DNA of 64,000 nucleotides from NCBI GenBank assembly GCA_031394735.1, contig JANMXI010000308.1, forward strand, positions 62,001 through 126,000, given 5' to 3'. The position numbers were made by a program, and so were the translations under genes. Position 1 is the first letter of the stretch, and each line of letters begins with the position of its first letter. The DNA is from TMP-86 sp031394735. Its GTDB lineage: Bacteria; Pseudomonadota; Gammaproteobacteria; Steroidobacterales; Steroidobacteraceae. Shown here in pieces: positions 17,046 through 25,926 of the stretch. A model generated the notes under the pieces. The model searched no databases and was not told the origin of the DNA. It saw nothing but the letters and a program-made list of their open reading frames with translations.

Positions 17046-19465
17046 GCGAAATGCTCCTTCTGCTGCGCCGGCGCTTCACGCATCAGCCGCATCGAATTCA
17101 ACACCACGAAGATCGAACTCAGTGACATGCCGATGGCGGCCAGCCACGGCGGCACCCAGCCCATCGCCGCCAGCGGCATCGCCGTGAGGTTGTAGCCGGC
17201 AGCCCAGGTCAGATTCTGCTTGATCACGCGTTGCGCACGCCGCGCCAACTCGAACGCCTGCGGCAGCGCTTGCAGTGAATCGCCCACGAGGATCAGATCG
17301 GCGCTGGCCAATGTGAGCGCCGAGCCGCGGCTCATGGCGATGGAGACGCCGGAACCGCCCAATACAGGTGCGTCATTGATTCCATCGCCGACCATCGCAA
17401 CGAATTCCCCCCGGGCGGTGAGAGTGCGCACCCGTTCCAGTTTATCGGCCGGTGATTGGCGCGCCGCATACTGGTCGACGCCGCAGTGCTGCGCCACGCG
17501 CGCCACACTTGCCGGCGCATCGCCGCTGAGTATTTCGATGCCAAGCCCCTGCGCCCCCAGCGCGGCGATTGCGCGCGCGGACTCAGGCCGCGACTCATCG
17601 CCCATTGTGAAGGCGGCGAGCGGGCCGCTGGCATCGCCGAGCAGAATTGCCGCCTCGTAGTTCTCGTCCGCGTCGAATCCCGTTGCGACAAAGCGCGCGC
17701 GGCCGATGCGATAGCACGCACCGCGCACGATACCTTCCACACCTTCGCCGATGACGACATGGACCGCGGTGGCACTGTCACCGGCGAGGCCGGAGGCCGC
17801 GAAGGCTCTCGCGATCGGGTGTTCCGATGCGGACTCGAGCGCGGTGGCGATCTTCAGACATTGGTCCTGGTTCAATGCTCCCAAGGTTTCACAACCGACG
17901 ATGCGGATGGCGCCGGTGGTCAGCGTGCCGGTCTTGTCGAACACCACCCGGCTGACCTTGCTTAAGGCTTCGATGGCATCCGCATGCGTGACCAGCACGC
18001 CACGACGCGCCAGCGCTGCATTGGCACTGGCGACGGCTGTCAGTGTGGCGAGCGACAGGGCGCAGGGGCAGGCCACGACCAGCACTGCCAATGTCGCGCC
18101 AAAAGCGCGGTTGGGGTCGACCGCGATCCACATCGCGCAGACCACAGCGGCGCCAACCAGCACCTTGGCGAGGAAGCGGCTGGCAGTACGGTCGGCGGCG
18201 AGCGTGATGCGCGGCCGTTCGGATTGTGCTCGGTTCAACAACGCCACGATACTGGCCAGAGTCGTGGCTGCGCCGACGGCGACTACCCGTAGTTGAAACG
18301 GTGCATCGACATTGATGGTGCCGGCGGCCAGGCGATCGCCTGGGTTGCGCGACACAGGCAGCGATTCACCGGTCAGCATCGATTCGTCAATCCGAGTGCT
18401 GACGTCGAGCAGATCACCATCGGCGGGCACGATCTCGCCGGCGCGCACCCTCAAAACGTCGCCGACCTTGAGCTGTGAAACGGCGACATCGGCCAACAGG
18501 TCGCCCGACTCGTCGCGAACGACGCGGTGTGCGGTGATGGGAAGCAGACGGCTGAGTGAATCCGTCACGCCGGCGCTTTTGTGCCGCGCAATCATTTCCA
18601 CGTAGCGCGCCACCGTGAGAAAGAAAATGAACATGGTGACCGAATCGAAATACACGTCGCCCACCTGACGCCAGGTGTTGAACACGCTGGAAAAATAGGC
18701 CAGCAGGAGTCCCAGACTGACCGGCACGTCCATGGTGATGCTGCGCATGCGCAGCGCCTTGGCCGCGCCGGAAAAGAACGGCCAGCCCGCATACAGCATG
18801 ACCGGTGTGCACACCAACAGGCTGACCAGCCGCAGATAGGCACGAATGTCGATCTCCATGCCCTGCAGTTCGCCGGCATACATCGCCACGGCGAACATCA
18901 TCACCTGCATCATGCCAAGACCGGCCACCGCGAGCCGCTTGAGGAGGGTGTGCCGCTCGTCGGTGAGTTGTGCCTGCGTGGTGTCGGCGGTCACGGGGTT
19001 GGCGCGGTAGCCCAGTTCCGCGATCGTGCGCAGCAGCTTTGAGAGCGGCACCTGCTGTTCATCCCAGACAATCTGCGCGCGTCCGGTTGCCGTGTTGACG
19101 CTGGCGCGCTCGACGCCCTGAATTTTTTGCAGCACCCGCGTCAGCAGCCAACTGCAGGCGGCGCAGGTCAATCCGTCGATCAGCAGCACGATGGATCGGC
19201 CGCCGGTCACGATGCGGGTGAGGCTGTCGGCGACGGCCGGGGTGTCGTAGGCAAGCCATTCGTCGGTCAGATCCGGCGGACGGGAAGAGGGTGCCGTACG
19301 GAAGGTGTAGAAATCCTCCAGTCCCAGGTCGGCGATGAGTTGAGCCGCCGCGCGACAGCCCGGACAACAGACCTGCACGTCGGCATTCCGCAGCCGTGTC
19401 CACAGGACCGTGCGGCCGGCGAAGGGTTCGCCGCAGTGGAAACACTCCGCAGTGGCATCCAGCAT
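17042..19465 (-). CDS. ccoI: Copper-translocating P-type ATPase CcoI
   Basis: Heavy-metal P1B-type ATPase of 807 aa that exports copper for cbb3 oxidase assembly. The N-terminal Cys-rich region (ECFHCGEPF, VCCPGC) and the HMA domain with CAAC (GLTCAACSW) are followed by the membrane CPC motif (ACPCALS), the phosphorylation site DKTGTLT and the hinge GDGINDAP. The start is ATG 19465: upstream residues in the same frame do not resemble the family, and the preceding gene ends at 19471. It lies between the FixH-like gene and ccoS, the standard order. Confidence 0.94.
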   Translation of the reverse strand: MLDATAECFHCGEPFAGRTVLWTRLRNADVQVCCPGCRAAAQLIADLGLEDFYTFRTAPSSRPPDLTDEWLAYDTPAVADSLTRIVTGGRSIVLLIDGLTCAACSWLLTRVLQKIQGVERASVNTATGRAQIVWDEQQVPLSKLLRTIAELGYRANPVTADTTQAQLTDERHTLLKRLAVAGLGMMQVMMFAVAMYAGELQGMEIDIRAYLRLVSLLVCTPVMLYAGWPFFSGAAKALRMRSITMDVPVSLGLLLAYFSSVFNTWRQVGDVYFDSVTMFIFFLTVARYVEMIARHKSAGVTDSLSRLLPITAHRVVRDESGDLLADVAVSQLKVGDVLRVRAGEIVPADGDLLDVSTRIDESMLTGESLPVSRNPGDRLAAGTINVDAPFQLRVVAVGAATTLASIVALLNRAQSERPRITLAADRTASRFLAKVLVGAAVVCAMWIAVDPNRAFGATLAVLVVACPCALSLATLTAVASANAALARRGVLVTHADAIEALSKVSRVVFDKTGTLTTGAIRIVGCETLGALNQDQCLKIATALESASEHPIARAFAASGLAGDSATAVHVVIGEGVEGIVRGACYRIGRARFVATGFDADENYEAAILLGDASGPLAAFTMGDESRPESARAIAALGAQGLGIEILSGDAPASVARVAQHCGVDQYAARQSPADKLERVRTLTARGEFVAMVGDGINDAPVLGGSGVSIAMSRGSALTLASADLILVGDSLQALPQAFELARRAQRVIKQNLTWAAGYNLTAMPLAAMGWVPPWLAAIGMSLSSIFVVLNSMRLMREAPAQQKEHFA

Positions 19466-19470
19466 CGCAG

Positions 19471-19680
19471 TTACTCCGCCGGCGGGACCACAGAGCCCGA
19501 GGCGTGGCCGTGGATGACGATGGCGTTCATCGCGCGTGGGTTTCGGATGTCCGGGTCTGGATGCTGGAGGATAAGGCAGGCGGTGATCATGCCGGCAATC
19601 ACGGACAACAGGGGCGGTGCAATCACCAGCCACATGATCGGGTAGCGGTACCAGGCGAGACAGGTAATTTGTGCGCTCAT
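19471..19680 (-). CDS. ccoH: Short FixH/CcoH-like membrane protein
   Basis: Protein of only 69 aa. It has the N-terminal part of a FixH protein: an aromatic WYRYPIMW segment, one membrane helix (about 15-38), then LQHPDPDI, comparable to the juxtamembrane region of CcoH. The periplasmic domain of full-length CcoH/FixH (usually about 150 aa or more) is missing. It sits exactly at the ccoH position between ccoG and ccoI, 5 nt before ccoI. A naturally short form is more likely than decay, since the frame is intact and tightly spaced. Confidence 0.65.
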   Translation of the reverse strand: MSAQITCLAWYRYPIMWLVIAPPLLSVIAGMITACLILQHPDPDIRNPRAMNAIVIHGHASGSVVPPAE

Positions 19681-19693
19681 TGAGTTCCTGCGA

Positions 19694-21079
19694 TCAAGGG
19701 CTGAAGAAGAATCGTGCGCGACTTCTGGCCGTCAGCGCGGTCTGGTCCGTGCTCTGCGCAAGCAGGATGAAATCATGACCGCCGTGCTCACGCGACGCAC
19801 CTTGCGCGCTGCGCACGCGAATGACGACGGTCTTCACTTCCTCGGCGGCGACGGCCTGTAGTGGAAACTCGCTGTCGACCTGCGCGCCGGGCAGGCCTTC
19901 GGTCGTCAATTTGAACTCGTGCGCTCGTTGATCCTTGTTGATGATGCGCACGCTGAACACGTTCTCGATGCGGCCGTCGTCGAGTTCGCGAAACAGCGTA
20001 TTGCGATCGCGTAGAACGTCCAGCTCCAGCGGCGAACGCACACTCACCACGTAGATGAACCCCGCCATCAGCGACAGCAGACCGACGGCATAAACGATGA
20101 TTCTCGGCCGCAACACGTGGCGCGGCGCGCCATCCATTTCCGCTTGGGTCGAATAGCGCACCAACCCGCGTGGGCTGCCCACCTTGTCCATCACCGTGTC
20201 GCAGGCGTCGATACAGGCAGCGCAGGCAATGCATTCGTACTGCAGTCCTTTGCGGATATCGATGCCGGTCGGGCAGGCTTGTACGCAGAGCGTGCAATCG
20301 ACGCAGTCGCCCAACCCTTGCGCTTTATAGTCGACGCCGCGACCACGCGCGCCGCGGGGTTCGCCGCGCGTCGCGTCATAAGAAATGACCAAGGTATTGC
20401 GGTCGAACATGGCGCTCTGAAAGCGCGCATAGGGGCACATATATTTGCAGACCTGTTCGCGCAGAAACCCGGCGTTGCCATAGGTCGCAATGCCATAGAA
20501 TCCCACCCAGAAATACTCCCAGGAACTTAACGTCGCAGAAGCGATGCCGGCGGCGAGGGCGTGAATCGGCACGAAGAATCCGACGAAGGTGAACCCGGTG
20601 TAGGCGGCAAAGCTCAGCCACAACACCTGCTTGGAAATTTTCCGAAAAATCTTCACGGCACCCCACGGCGCAAGGTCAAGCTTCATGCGTTGCGCACGCT
20701 TGCCTTCGGTCAGACGCTCCATCCATAAGAACGCCTCGGTCCAGACGGTTTGTGGGCAGGCGAACCCGCACCAAAGCCGACCCGCCAATGCCGTGAAGAA
20801 AAACAGCGACAGGGCGGCAATGATCAGCAGCCAGGTCAGCAGGAAGAAGTCCTGCGGGAAAAATGTGAGCCCAAAGATGTAGAACTTGCGCGCCGGCAGG
20901 TCGAACAGCAATGCCTGGCGCCCCGACCATTGCATCCAGGGGAGAAGATAGAACAATCCGAGCAACACCCAGACGGCGAGCACCCGCGACCGTGCGAACC
21001 GACCGCTGACTTCGCGTGGATACACTTTTTGCTGAGGCGCGTAAAAACTCTGCGCGGCAGAATCCGGTTCGACGCTCAT
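19694..21079 (-). CDS. ccoG: Cytochrome c oxidase accessory protein CcoG
   Basis: Membrane-bound polyferredoxin of 461 aa that takes part in copper reduction for cbb3 oxidase biogenesis. It has several N-terminal helices, the motif LWCGFACPQTVW, then cysteine clusters KYMCPYARFQ, CVDCTLCVQACPTGI and CIACAACIDACD for two 4Fe-4S centres. A periplasmic Ig-like domain follows the last helix (about 350-461). ATG 21079 overlaps the stop of the upstream gene (ATGA); the in-frame extension upstream lies inside that gene and is rejected. Confidence 0.93.
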   Translation of the reverse strand: MSVEPDSAAQSFYAPQQKVYPREVSGRFARSRVLAVWVLLGLFYLLPWMQWSGRQALLFDLPARKFYIFGLTFFPQDFFLLTWLLIIAALSLFFFTALAGRLWCGFACPQTVWTEAFLWMERLTEGKRAQRMKLDLAPWGAVKIFRKISKQVLWLSFAAYTGFTFVGFFVPIHALAAGIASATLSSWEYFWVGFYGIATYGNAGFLREQVCKYMCPYARFQSAMFDRNTLVISYDATRGEPRGARGRGVDYKAQGLGDCVDCTLCVQACPTGIDIRKGLQYECIACAACIDACDTVMDKVGSPRGLVRYSTQAEMDGAPRHVLRPRIIVYAVGLLSLMAGFIYVVSVRSPLELDVLRDRNTLFRELDDGRIENVFSVRIINKDQRAHEFKLTTEGLPGAQVDSEFPLQAVAAEEVKTVVIRVRSAQGASREHGGHDFILLAQSTDQTALTARSRARFFFSP

Positions 21080-21393
21080 CAACGTGCGTCCCGGTCTGCT
21101 TGCGAGCGAAGCCGGCGTGGATGCGAATGGATCAGGTAGGCCGTCAACACCGAGGCGCAAAACGTGAACGCCCAAAACAGGAAAAACCCGAAGCTGTAGC
21201 CGGCCAGCCGATTGGCAACCCATTCGGGTGGGATCTCGTGGATGCCCAGCATCGCCGGATCGAAGTAGGCGAAGAAGGTCATGGTCTCGATGCAGGCGGC
21301 AAGGAAGGACGCCCAGACGATGATGCCGATGTCCTGCCAGAGGCGTTTGCGTCTTCGAATCGCGCCCCAGGATTTTTTAGGGGCTGGCGTCAT
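21079..21393 (-). CDS. Two-helix membrane protein between ccoP and ccoG
   Basis: Protein of 104 aa with a basic N-terminus (PKKSWGAIRRRKR), two predicted membrane helices (about 22-44 and 66-88) and a basic C-terminus with a short HSHPRR segment. It overlaps the end of ccoP by 17 nt and ccoG by 4 nt, so it is clearly expressed with the oxidase operon. I do not recognise a named family. A small accessory or assembly role for the cbb3 oxidase is inferred from position alone. Confidence 0.75.
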   Translation of the reverse strand: MTPAPKKSWGAIRRRKRLWQDIGIIVWASFLAACIETMTFFAYFDPAMLGIHEIPPEWVANRLAGYSFGFFLFWAFTFCASVLTAYLIHSHPRRLRSQADRDAR

Positions 21394-22279
21394 GACTCGG
21401 TCGCGACAGCGACAGCACGTAGGCCGCCAGCAATTTGACTTTGGTTTCGTCCAGGCGCTCCAGATGCGGCGGCATGTGATTGGTGCGTCCCTTGGCGATT
21501 GATTCGCGGAGGTCGGTCGCGGAGCCGCCGTGCAGCCAGACCTTGTCGGTGAGATTGGGTGAGCCGAGCGCCAGATTGCCCTTGCCGTCCGCGCCGTGGC
21601 AGGCGGCGCAGAGGGTCTCGAACTGCGTCTTTCCGGCGTCCGAGTTGGCCGACGGTGCCTGTTTGCCGCTGAGCGTGAGCACGTAGGCGAGCACGTTGTC
21701 GGTGCCGTCCTTGCCCAGCACTTGCCCCCAAGCCGGCATCATGCCGTTGCGTCCCTCGGACACGGTTTGATAGATGGCCTCTTCGTTACCACCCCACAGC
21801 CAATCCTGGTCGGTGAGATTGGGAAAGCCTTTCGCGCCGCGCGCATCCGATCCGTGACAGGTTGAGCAGTTCAGCGCAAACAGATTGCGCGCCGTGCTCA
21901 TGGCGTCGGCGTTCTTGGATAAGTCGGCAAGGCTTTTGCCTTTGAACGCCGCAAAGCGCTGTTCCAGTGCGTCGCTCGCCGCCTGGGTTTCGGCCTGCCA
22001 TTGCGACACCTGAGTCCAGTTCCGGGTGCCTTTGAAGTTGCCCAGGCCGGGGTACAGCGCAAGATACACAAATCCAAAGACGATGGTGATGATGAACAGC
22101 CACAGCCACCAGCGCGGCAGCGGGTTGTTGTACTCGGTGAGATCTTCGTCCCAGACGTGCGTGGTTTCCTGGGGATTTGTCACCTTGGAACCGCGCGCCG
22201 TCCACCAGATCAGCCAGATGGCGGCGAGTATGTTCACCACGACGGCGACGGTGATGAATAGTGCGATGCCAGAATTCAT
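21377..22279 (-). CDS. ccoP: cbb3-type cytochrome c oxidase subunit III (CcoP)
   Basis: Diheme c-type subunit of 300 aa. Two N-terminal membrane helices (about 5-27 and 57-77) surround the conserved HVWDEDLTEYNNPLPRWW segment. Two cytochrome c domains follow with heme motifs CSTCH and CAACH and Met ligands in NGMMPAWG and TNHMPPH. It accepts electrons from soluble cytochromes. Its start overlaps the ccoQ stop (ATGA) and its end overlaps the small membrane gene. Confidence 0.96.
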   Translation of the reverse strand: MNSGIALFITVAVVVNILAAIWLIWWTARGSKVTNPQETTHVWDEDLTEYNNPLPRWWLWLFIITIVFGFVYLALYPGLGNFKGTRNWTQVSQWQAETQAASDALEQRFAAFKGKSLADLSKNADAMSTARNLFALNCSTCHGSDARGAKGFPNLTDQDWLWGGNEEAIYQTVSEGRNGMMPAWGQVLGKDGTDNVLAYVLTLSGKQAPSANSDAGKTQFETLCAACHGADGKGNLALGSPNLTDKVWLHGGSATDLRESIAKGRTNHMPPHLERLDETKVKLLAAYVLSLSRPSHDASP

Positions 22280-22440
22280 GATGGGGTGTTCCTCGACGCC
22301 TCGTTCGCTTCATCCTCCAGGGGCAACTGCGCGGCCGCATTGAACTCCGCCTTGCGCCGGCCGCTCCATGCCCACACGGTGAGCGCTATGAACAGCAGCA
22401 TCAAAATCAGGGTGATGCTGCCGCGGACGATGCCGATCAT
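22276..22440 (-). CDS. ccoQ: cbb3-type cytochrome oxidase subunit CcoQ
   Basis: Small protein of 54 aa with one membrane helix (about 8-25, ITLILMLLFIALTVWAW), then RRKAEFNAAAQLPLEDE, the typical CcoQ tail. CcoQ stabilises the cbb3 complex. ATG 22440 overlaps the ccoO stop and its own stop overlaps ccoP. A longer in-frame reading upstream lies within ccoO and is not credible. Confidence 0.93.
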   Translation of the reverse strand: MIGIVRGSITLILMLLFIALTVWAWSGRRKAEFNAAAQLPLEDEANEASRNTPS

Positions 22441-23045
22441 GGCTTTGCCTCGCCGTGAAATTGCAGGCCCTGCATATAAACCACCAGCGCATCCAACTCG
22501 GTGTGTCCGTTCACCACCGATGGCGCACCCTTGATTTCTGCGTCCGTGTACGGCACGCCGATGTGCATGAGCGCGCGCATTTTGTTGCTCACGTCGACGC
22601 CGTCCAGTGCATTCTTCTCCAGCCAGGGGAAGCCCGGCATGTTGGACTCCGGCACCACGTCGCGCGGATTGTGCAGATGGATGCGCTGCCATTGATCCGA
22701 ATAGCGGCCGCCGACGCGGGCCAGGTCCGGTCCCGTGCGCTTGGAACCGAATTGAAAGGGATGGTCATACACGGCTTCGCCCGCCAGCGAGTAGTGTCCA
22801 TAGCGCTCGGTCTCCGCGCGCAGCGGCCGCACCATCTGCGAGTGGCAGTTGTAGCAACCCTCACGCACATACACGTCCCGGCCCGCCAGTTCCAACGCGC
22901 CGTAGGGTTTGATGCCCGGCGATGGTTTGACCACCGATGCCTGGGTGTACAAGGGTACGATCTCCACCAGGCCGCCTATGCTGATGACGATGGCGATCAG
23001 GGTCCCCATCAGCCAGGCATTCTTTTCGACGATTTCATGATTCAT
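22437..23045 (-). CDS. ccoO: cbb3-type cytochrome c oxidase subunit II (CcoO)
   Basis: Membrane-anchored monoheme cytochrome c of 202 aa. The N-terminal helix (about 12-32) is followed by YVREGCYNCHSQMVRPL, the diagnostic CcoO heme motif CYNCH, and GPDLARVGGRYSDQW. The Met ligand is in ESNMPGFPW. ATG 23045 begins MNHEIVEKN, the usual start, 22 nt after ccoN. It transfers electrons from CcoP to the catalytic subunit. Confidence 0.96.
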   Translation of the reverse strand: MNHEIVEKNAWLMGTLIAIVISIGGLVEIVPLYTQASVVKPSPGIKPYGALELAGRDVYVREGCYNCHSQMVRPLRAETERYGHYSLAGEAVYDHPFQFGSKRTGPDLARVGGRYSDQWQRIHLHNPRDVVPESNMPGFPWLEKNALDGVDVSNKMRALMHIGVPYTDAEIKGAPSVVNGHTELDALVVYMQGLQFHGEAKP

Positions 23046-23067
23046 CGGCTTGAAGCTCCACCAATTC

Positions 23068-24519
23068 TCAAACGGCGGCAACCGCGAACGGCACGGCTTT
23101 GGCACGCGGGGCTGCGATAGTCTTGATGACGTTGAACAGCATGACCAGCATGCCGGTGAGGAACAGCACGCCGCCGAGCAGTCGCACCGCATAGAAGGGG
23201 TGCGTGGCTTTCAACGCCTCCACGAAGGTATAGGTGAGGGTGCCGTCCGCATTGAATTCGCGCCACATCAGGCCTTGCATCACGCCGGCGATCCACATGG
23301 CCGCCACGTACAGCACGACGCCGATGGTCGCGATCCAGAAATGCACGTCGATGAGGCGGATGCTCCACATCTGCTGACGACCGTGCAGTTTGGGGATGAG
23401 CGCGTACATCGTGCCGATGGTCATGAAGGCCACCCAGCCGAGTGCGCCCGAGTGCACATGACCGATGGTCCAGTCCGTGTAATGCGACAGGGCATTGACG
23501 GTCTTGATGGACATCATCGGACCTTCGAAGGTCGCCATGCCGTAAAAAGACAGCGACACGATCATGAACTTCAGGATCGGGTCGGTGCGCAGCTTATGCC
23601 AGGCGCCCGACAGGGTCATGATGCCGTTGATCATGCCGCCCCACGAGGGCGCGAGCAGGATCAGCGAAAACACCATCCCCAATGACTGCGCCCAATCGGG
23701 GAGCGAGGTGTAGTGCAAGTGGTGCGGGCCGGCCCACATGTAGATCGAGATCAGCGCCCAGAAGTGCACGATCGACAGGCGGTACGAGTAGATCGGTCGT
23801 CCGGCCTGCTTGGGAACGAAGTAATACATCATTCCCAGAAATGCCGCGGTCAGGAAGAAGCCCACCGCATTGTGTCCGTACCACCACTGCACCATCGCAT
23901 CGACTACACCGGCGTAGATGATGTAGGACTTGGTCGCGGAGACGGGAATCGCCAGATTGTTGATGATGTGCAGCACCGCGATGGTGATGACGTAGGCGGC
24001 AAAGAACCAGTTCGCGACATAGATGTGCTTGACCTTGCGGATGGCGAGCGTGCCGAAGAACACGATGCCGTAGACCACCCACACCACCGCGATCAGCAGA
24101 TCGATCGGCCATTCCAATTCGGCGTATTCCTTGCCCTGAGTTATCCCTAAAGGCAGGGTGATGGCTGCGGCGAGAATGACCACCTGCCATCCCCAGAAGG
24201 TGAATGCTGCGAGTTTGTCGGAGATCAGCCGCACATGGCAGGTGCGCTGCACGATGTGGTAGGAACTGGCGAACAGCGCGCAGCCGCCGAAGGCGAAGAT
24301 CACCGCGTTGGTGTGCAGGGGCCGCAGCCGGCCATAGCTCAGCCAGGGGAGGTCAAAATTCAGCGCGGGCCAGAGCAACTGCGCGGCGATGAGGACACCG
24401 ACGGTCATGCCGACGATGCCCCAGATCACGGTCATGATCGCAAACTGGCGCACCACCTTGTCGTTGTAGACCACAGGGATTCCCTGGGCGGAGTCCGTCG
24501 CACTCTGCATTTTGTTCAT
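23068..24519 (-). CDS. ccoN: cbb3-type cytochrome c oxidase subunit I (CcoN)
   Basis: Catalytic subunit of 483 aa with about 12 membrane helices that reduces oxygen with high affinity. Heme and copper ligands are visible: PLHTNAV (low-spin heme His), the WYGHNAVGFF segment (copper His and the Tyr-containing helix region), GPHHLHYT (copper His pair) and IGHVHSGALGW (heme b3/b His pair). It is the first gene of the operon. The leader upstream has no FNR-type TTGAT-N4-ATCAA site. Confidence 0.97.
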   Translation of the reverse strand: MNKMQSATDSAQGIPVVYNDKVVRQFAIMTVIWGIVGMTVGVLIAAQLLWPALNFDLPWLSYGRLRPLHTNAVIFAFGGCALFASSYHIVQRTCHVRLISDKLAAFTFWGWQVVILAAAITLPLGITQGKEYAELEWPIDLLIAVVWVVYGIVFFGTLAIRKVKHIYVANWFFAAYVITIAVLHIINNLAIPVSATKSYIIYAGVVDAMVQWWYGHNAVGFFLTAAFLGMMYYFVPKQAGRPIYSYRLSIVHFWALISIYMWAGPHHLHYTSLPDWAQSLGMVFSLILLAPSWGGMINGIMTLSGAWHKLRTDPILKFMIVSLSFYGMATFEGPMMSIKTVNALSHYTDWTIGHVHSGALGWVAFMTIGTMYALIPKLHGRQQMWSIRLIDVHFWIATIGVVLYVAAMWIAGVMQGLMWREFNADGTLTYTFVEALKATHPFYAVRLLGGVLFLTGMLVMLFNVIKTIAAPRAKAVPFAVAAV

Positions 24520-24529
24520 GCGGATGCAT

Positions 24530-24603
24530 GCTAGGGAGTGTCGGTAAATCCCGATATAAGGAACCCCCCATCGGCGCTAGGGATAAGTCCATATAGTCCT
24601 AGG
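24530..24603 (-). promoter_or_regulatory. Repeat-rich leader upstream of ccoN
   Basis: The 90-bp gap between the Nramp-like stop and ccoN holds CTAGGGA twice in one orientation (24531-24537 and 24577-24583) and TCCTAG in the opposite one (24597-24602). The last two form an imperfect inverted repeat, CTAGGGATA to TAGTCCTAG. No FNR/CRP-type box is visible. The repeats may bind the operon's regulator, possibly the FixJ-like protein encoded at 15525; this is inference. Confidence 0.35.
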
Positions 24604-24609
24604 TACGAA

Positions 24610-25926
24610 CTAGCGCCGAAGAATCAAGGTCACCAGAAGGGCGGCAGCGCTAAGGCCCATCAATCCGAAGGTCAACCAGACCAGGGACCGCGACAGTCTT
24701 CCACCCCGCCGCTCCCCCAACACCGTGTTGCTGGAATTGAGTCGGGCGATGACGAATAGCAGCGGCACGGCGGCAACACCGTTGAATACGGCGGTGAACA
24801 CCAGTGCTTTGAAGGGATCGATGCCGATGAAGTTGAGGGTCAGGCCAACCGCGGTCGCCGCGATGATCACTCCATAAAAGCCGCGCGCTTGCGCGAACTT
24901 CAGCGACAGCCCCTCCTTCCAGTCGAAGGCTTCCGCGAGCGCGTAGGCGGCGGATCCCGCGAGCACCGGTATTCCCAACAGACCCAGGCCGATGATGCCG
25001 ACGGCAAACAGATTGCGCGCAACCTGGCCGGCATTCGGAAAGGACTGCACCAGTGGTTCGAGCGCCTTGGCGGCATCGGCTGCCGAGGTGATGTTGGTGA
25101 TGCCGTGGCTGAACAGCACCGATCCGGTGGTGATGATGATGAACCATTGGGCAAGCTCGGAGAACACCATGCCGACGCTGGTATCGATGCGCATGTCGCG
25201 GATGAAATGCGCCGGCAGGCGCGGTCGCCCCTGCGAATCGACCGGCACTTGCAGCGCATTCACCTCCTCGACTTCCTGGGAGGCCTGCCAGAAAAACATG
25301 TAGGGAGAGATCGATGTGCCGAAGACGCCGGTAATGATGAACAGGAACCCGAAGGTGAATTCGATATGCGGCACGAGGGTCGCCCACCAGATCTCGCTCC
25401 AGTTCTGACCGATCATGAAGGCGGTCGCCGGGTAGGACAGCAACGCCAGCGCCAGCCACTTCAAGAATTTTGCATACGTCTGATAGGTGACGAGCACTTC
25501 CAACGTCACCACGATGACGGCAGTCAACATGGCGAACAGCCAGAAAGGTGCATCGACGACCAGCCGTGCCGCAGCCGCGACTGCACCGATGTCGGCACCG
25601 ATGTTGAGCGTGTTGGCGACGACCACCAGCATGACGATGGCGATCACGATTCTGCGCGGATAGTGCTGGCTGATGACCCGCGCAAGGCCTTGACCCGTCA
25701 CTGCGCCGATGCGTGCGCAGCACTCTTGTACGGCAATCAACAAGGGGATTTGATACAGCGCCGTCCACAACATTCCGAAACCGAACTGAGCGCCGGTTTG
25801 GGAGTAGGTCGCGATACCCGAAGGGTCGTCATCGGCCGCACCGGTGATGACCCCCGGGCCTAGAACCTTGAGAAATGCGCGGATCCTGGAAGTCGGTCCG
25901 GAAGGCTGGCGGCCGCGTTCTACCAG
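24610..25926 (-). CDS. Nramp-family divalent metal transporter-like protein, probable non-ATG start
   Basis: Membrane transporter of about 438 aa. The first ATG in frame is at 25773, but family-conserved sequence clearly continues upstream: LKVLGPGVITGAADDDPSGI and TYSQTGAQFGFG, the first helix with the DPSG motif equivalent to the Nramp DPGN metal site. No ATG, GTG or TTG exists there. CTG 25926, overlapping the end of the upstream mepK-like gene, or ATC 25884 are the candidate starts. The helix-6 region reads GLLGIPVLAGSAAY, not the classical MPH motif, so substrate preference may differ from Mn/Fe (Nramp-related magnesium transporters also depart from it). Confidence 0.75.
   Translation of the reverse strand: MVERGRQPSGPTSRIRAFLKVLGPGVITGAADDDPSGIATYSQTGAQFGFGMLWTALYQIPLLIAVQECCARIGAVTGQGLARVISQHYPRRIVIAIVMLVVVANTLNIGADIGAVAAAARLVVDAPFWLFAMLTAVIVVTLEVLVTYQTYAKFLKWLALALLSYPATAFMIGQNWSEIWWATLVPHIEFTFGFLFIITGVFGTSISPYMFFWQASQEVEEVNALQVPVDSQGRPRLPAHFIRDMRIDTSVGMVFSELAQWFIIITTGSVLFSHGITNITSAADAAKALEPLVQSFPNAGQVARNLFAVGIIGLGLLGIPVLAGSAAYALAEAFDWKEGLSLKFAQARGFYGVIIAATAVGLTLNFIGIDPFKALVFTAVFNGVAAVPLLFVIARLNSSNTVLGERRGGRLSRSLVWLTFGLMGLSAAALLVTLILRR

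Noticed and set aside
24520..24609. FNR box upstream of ccoN
   Set aside because: Looked for TTGAT-N4-ATCAA or close variants; none present.
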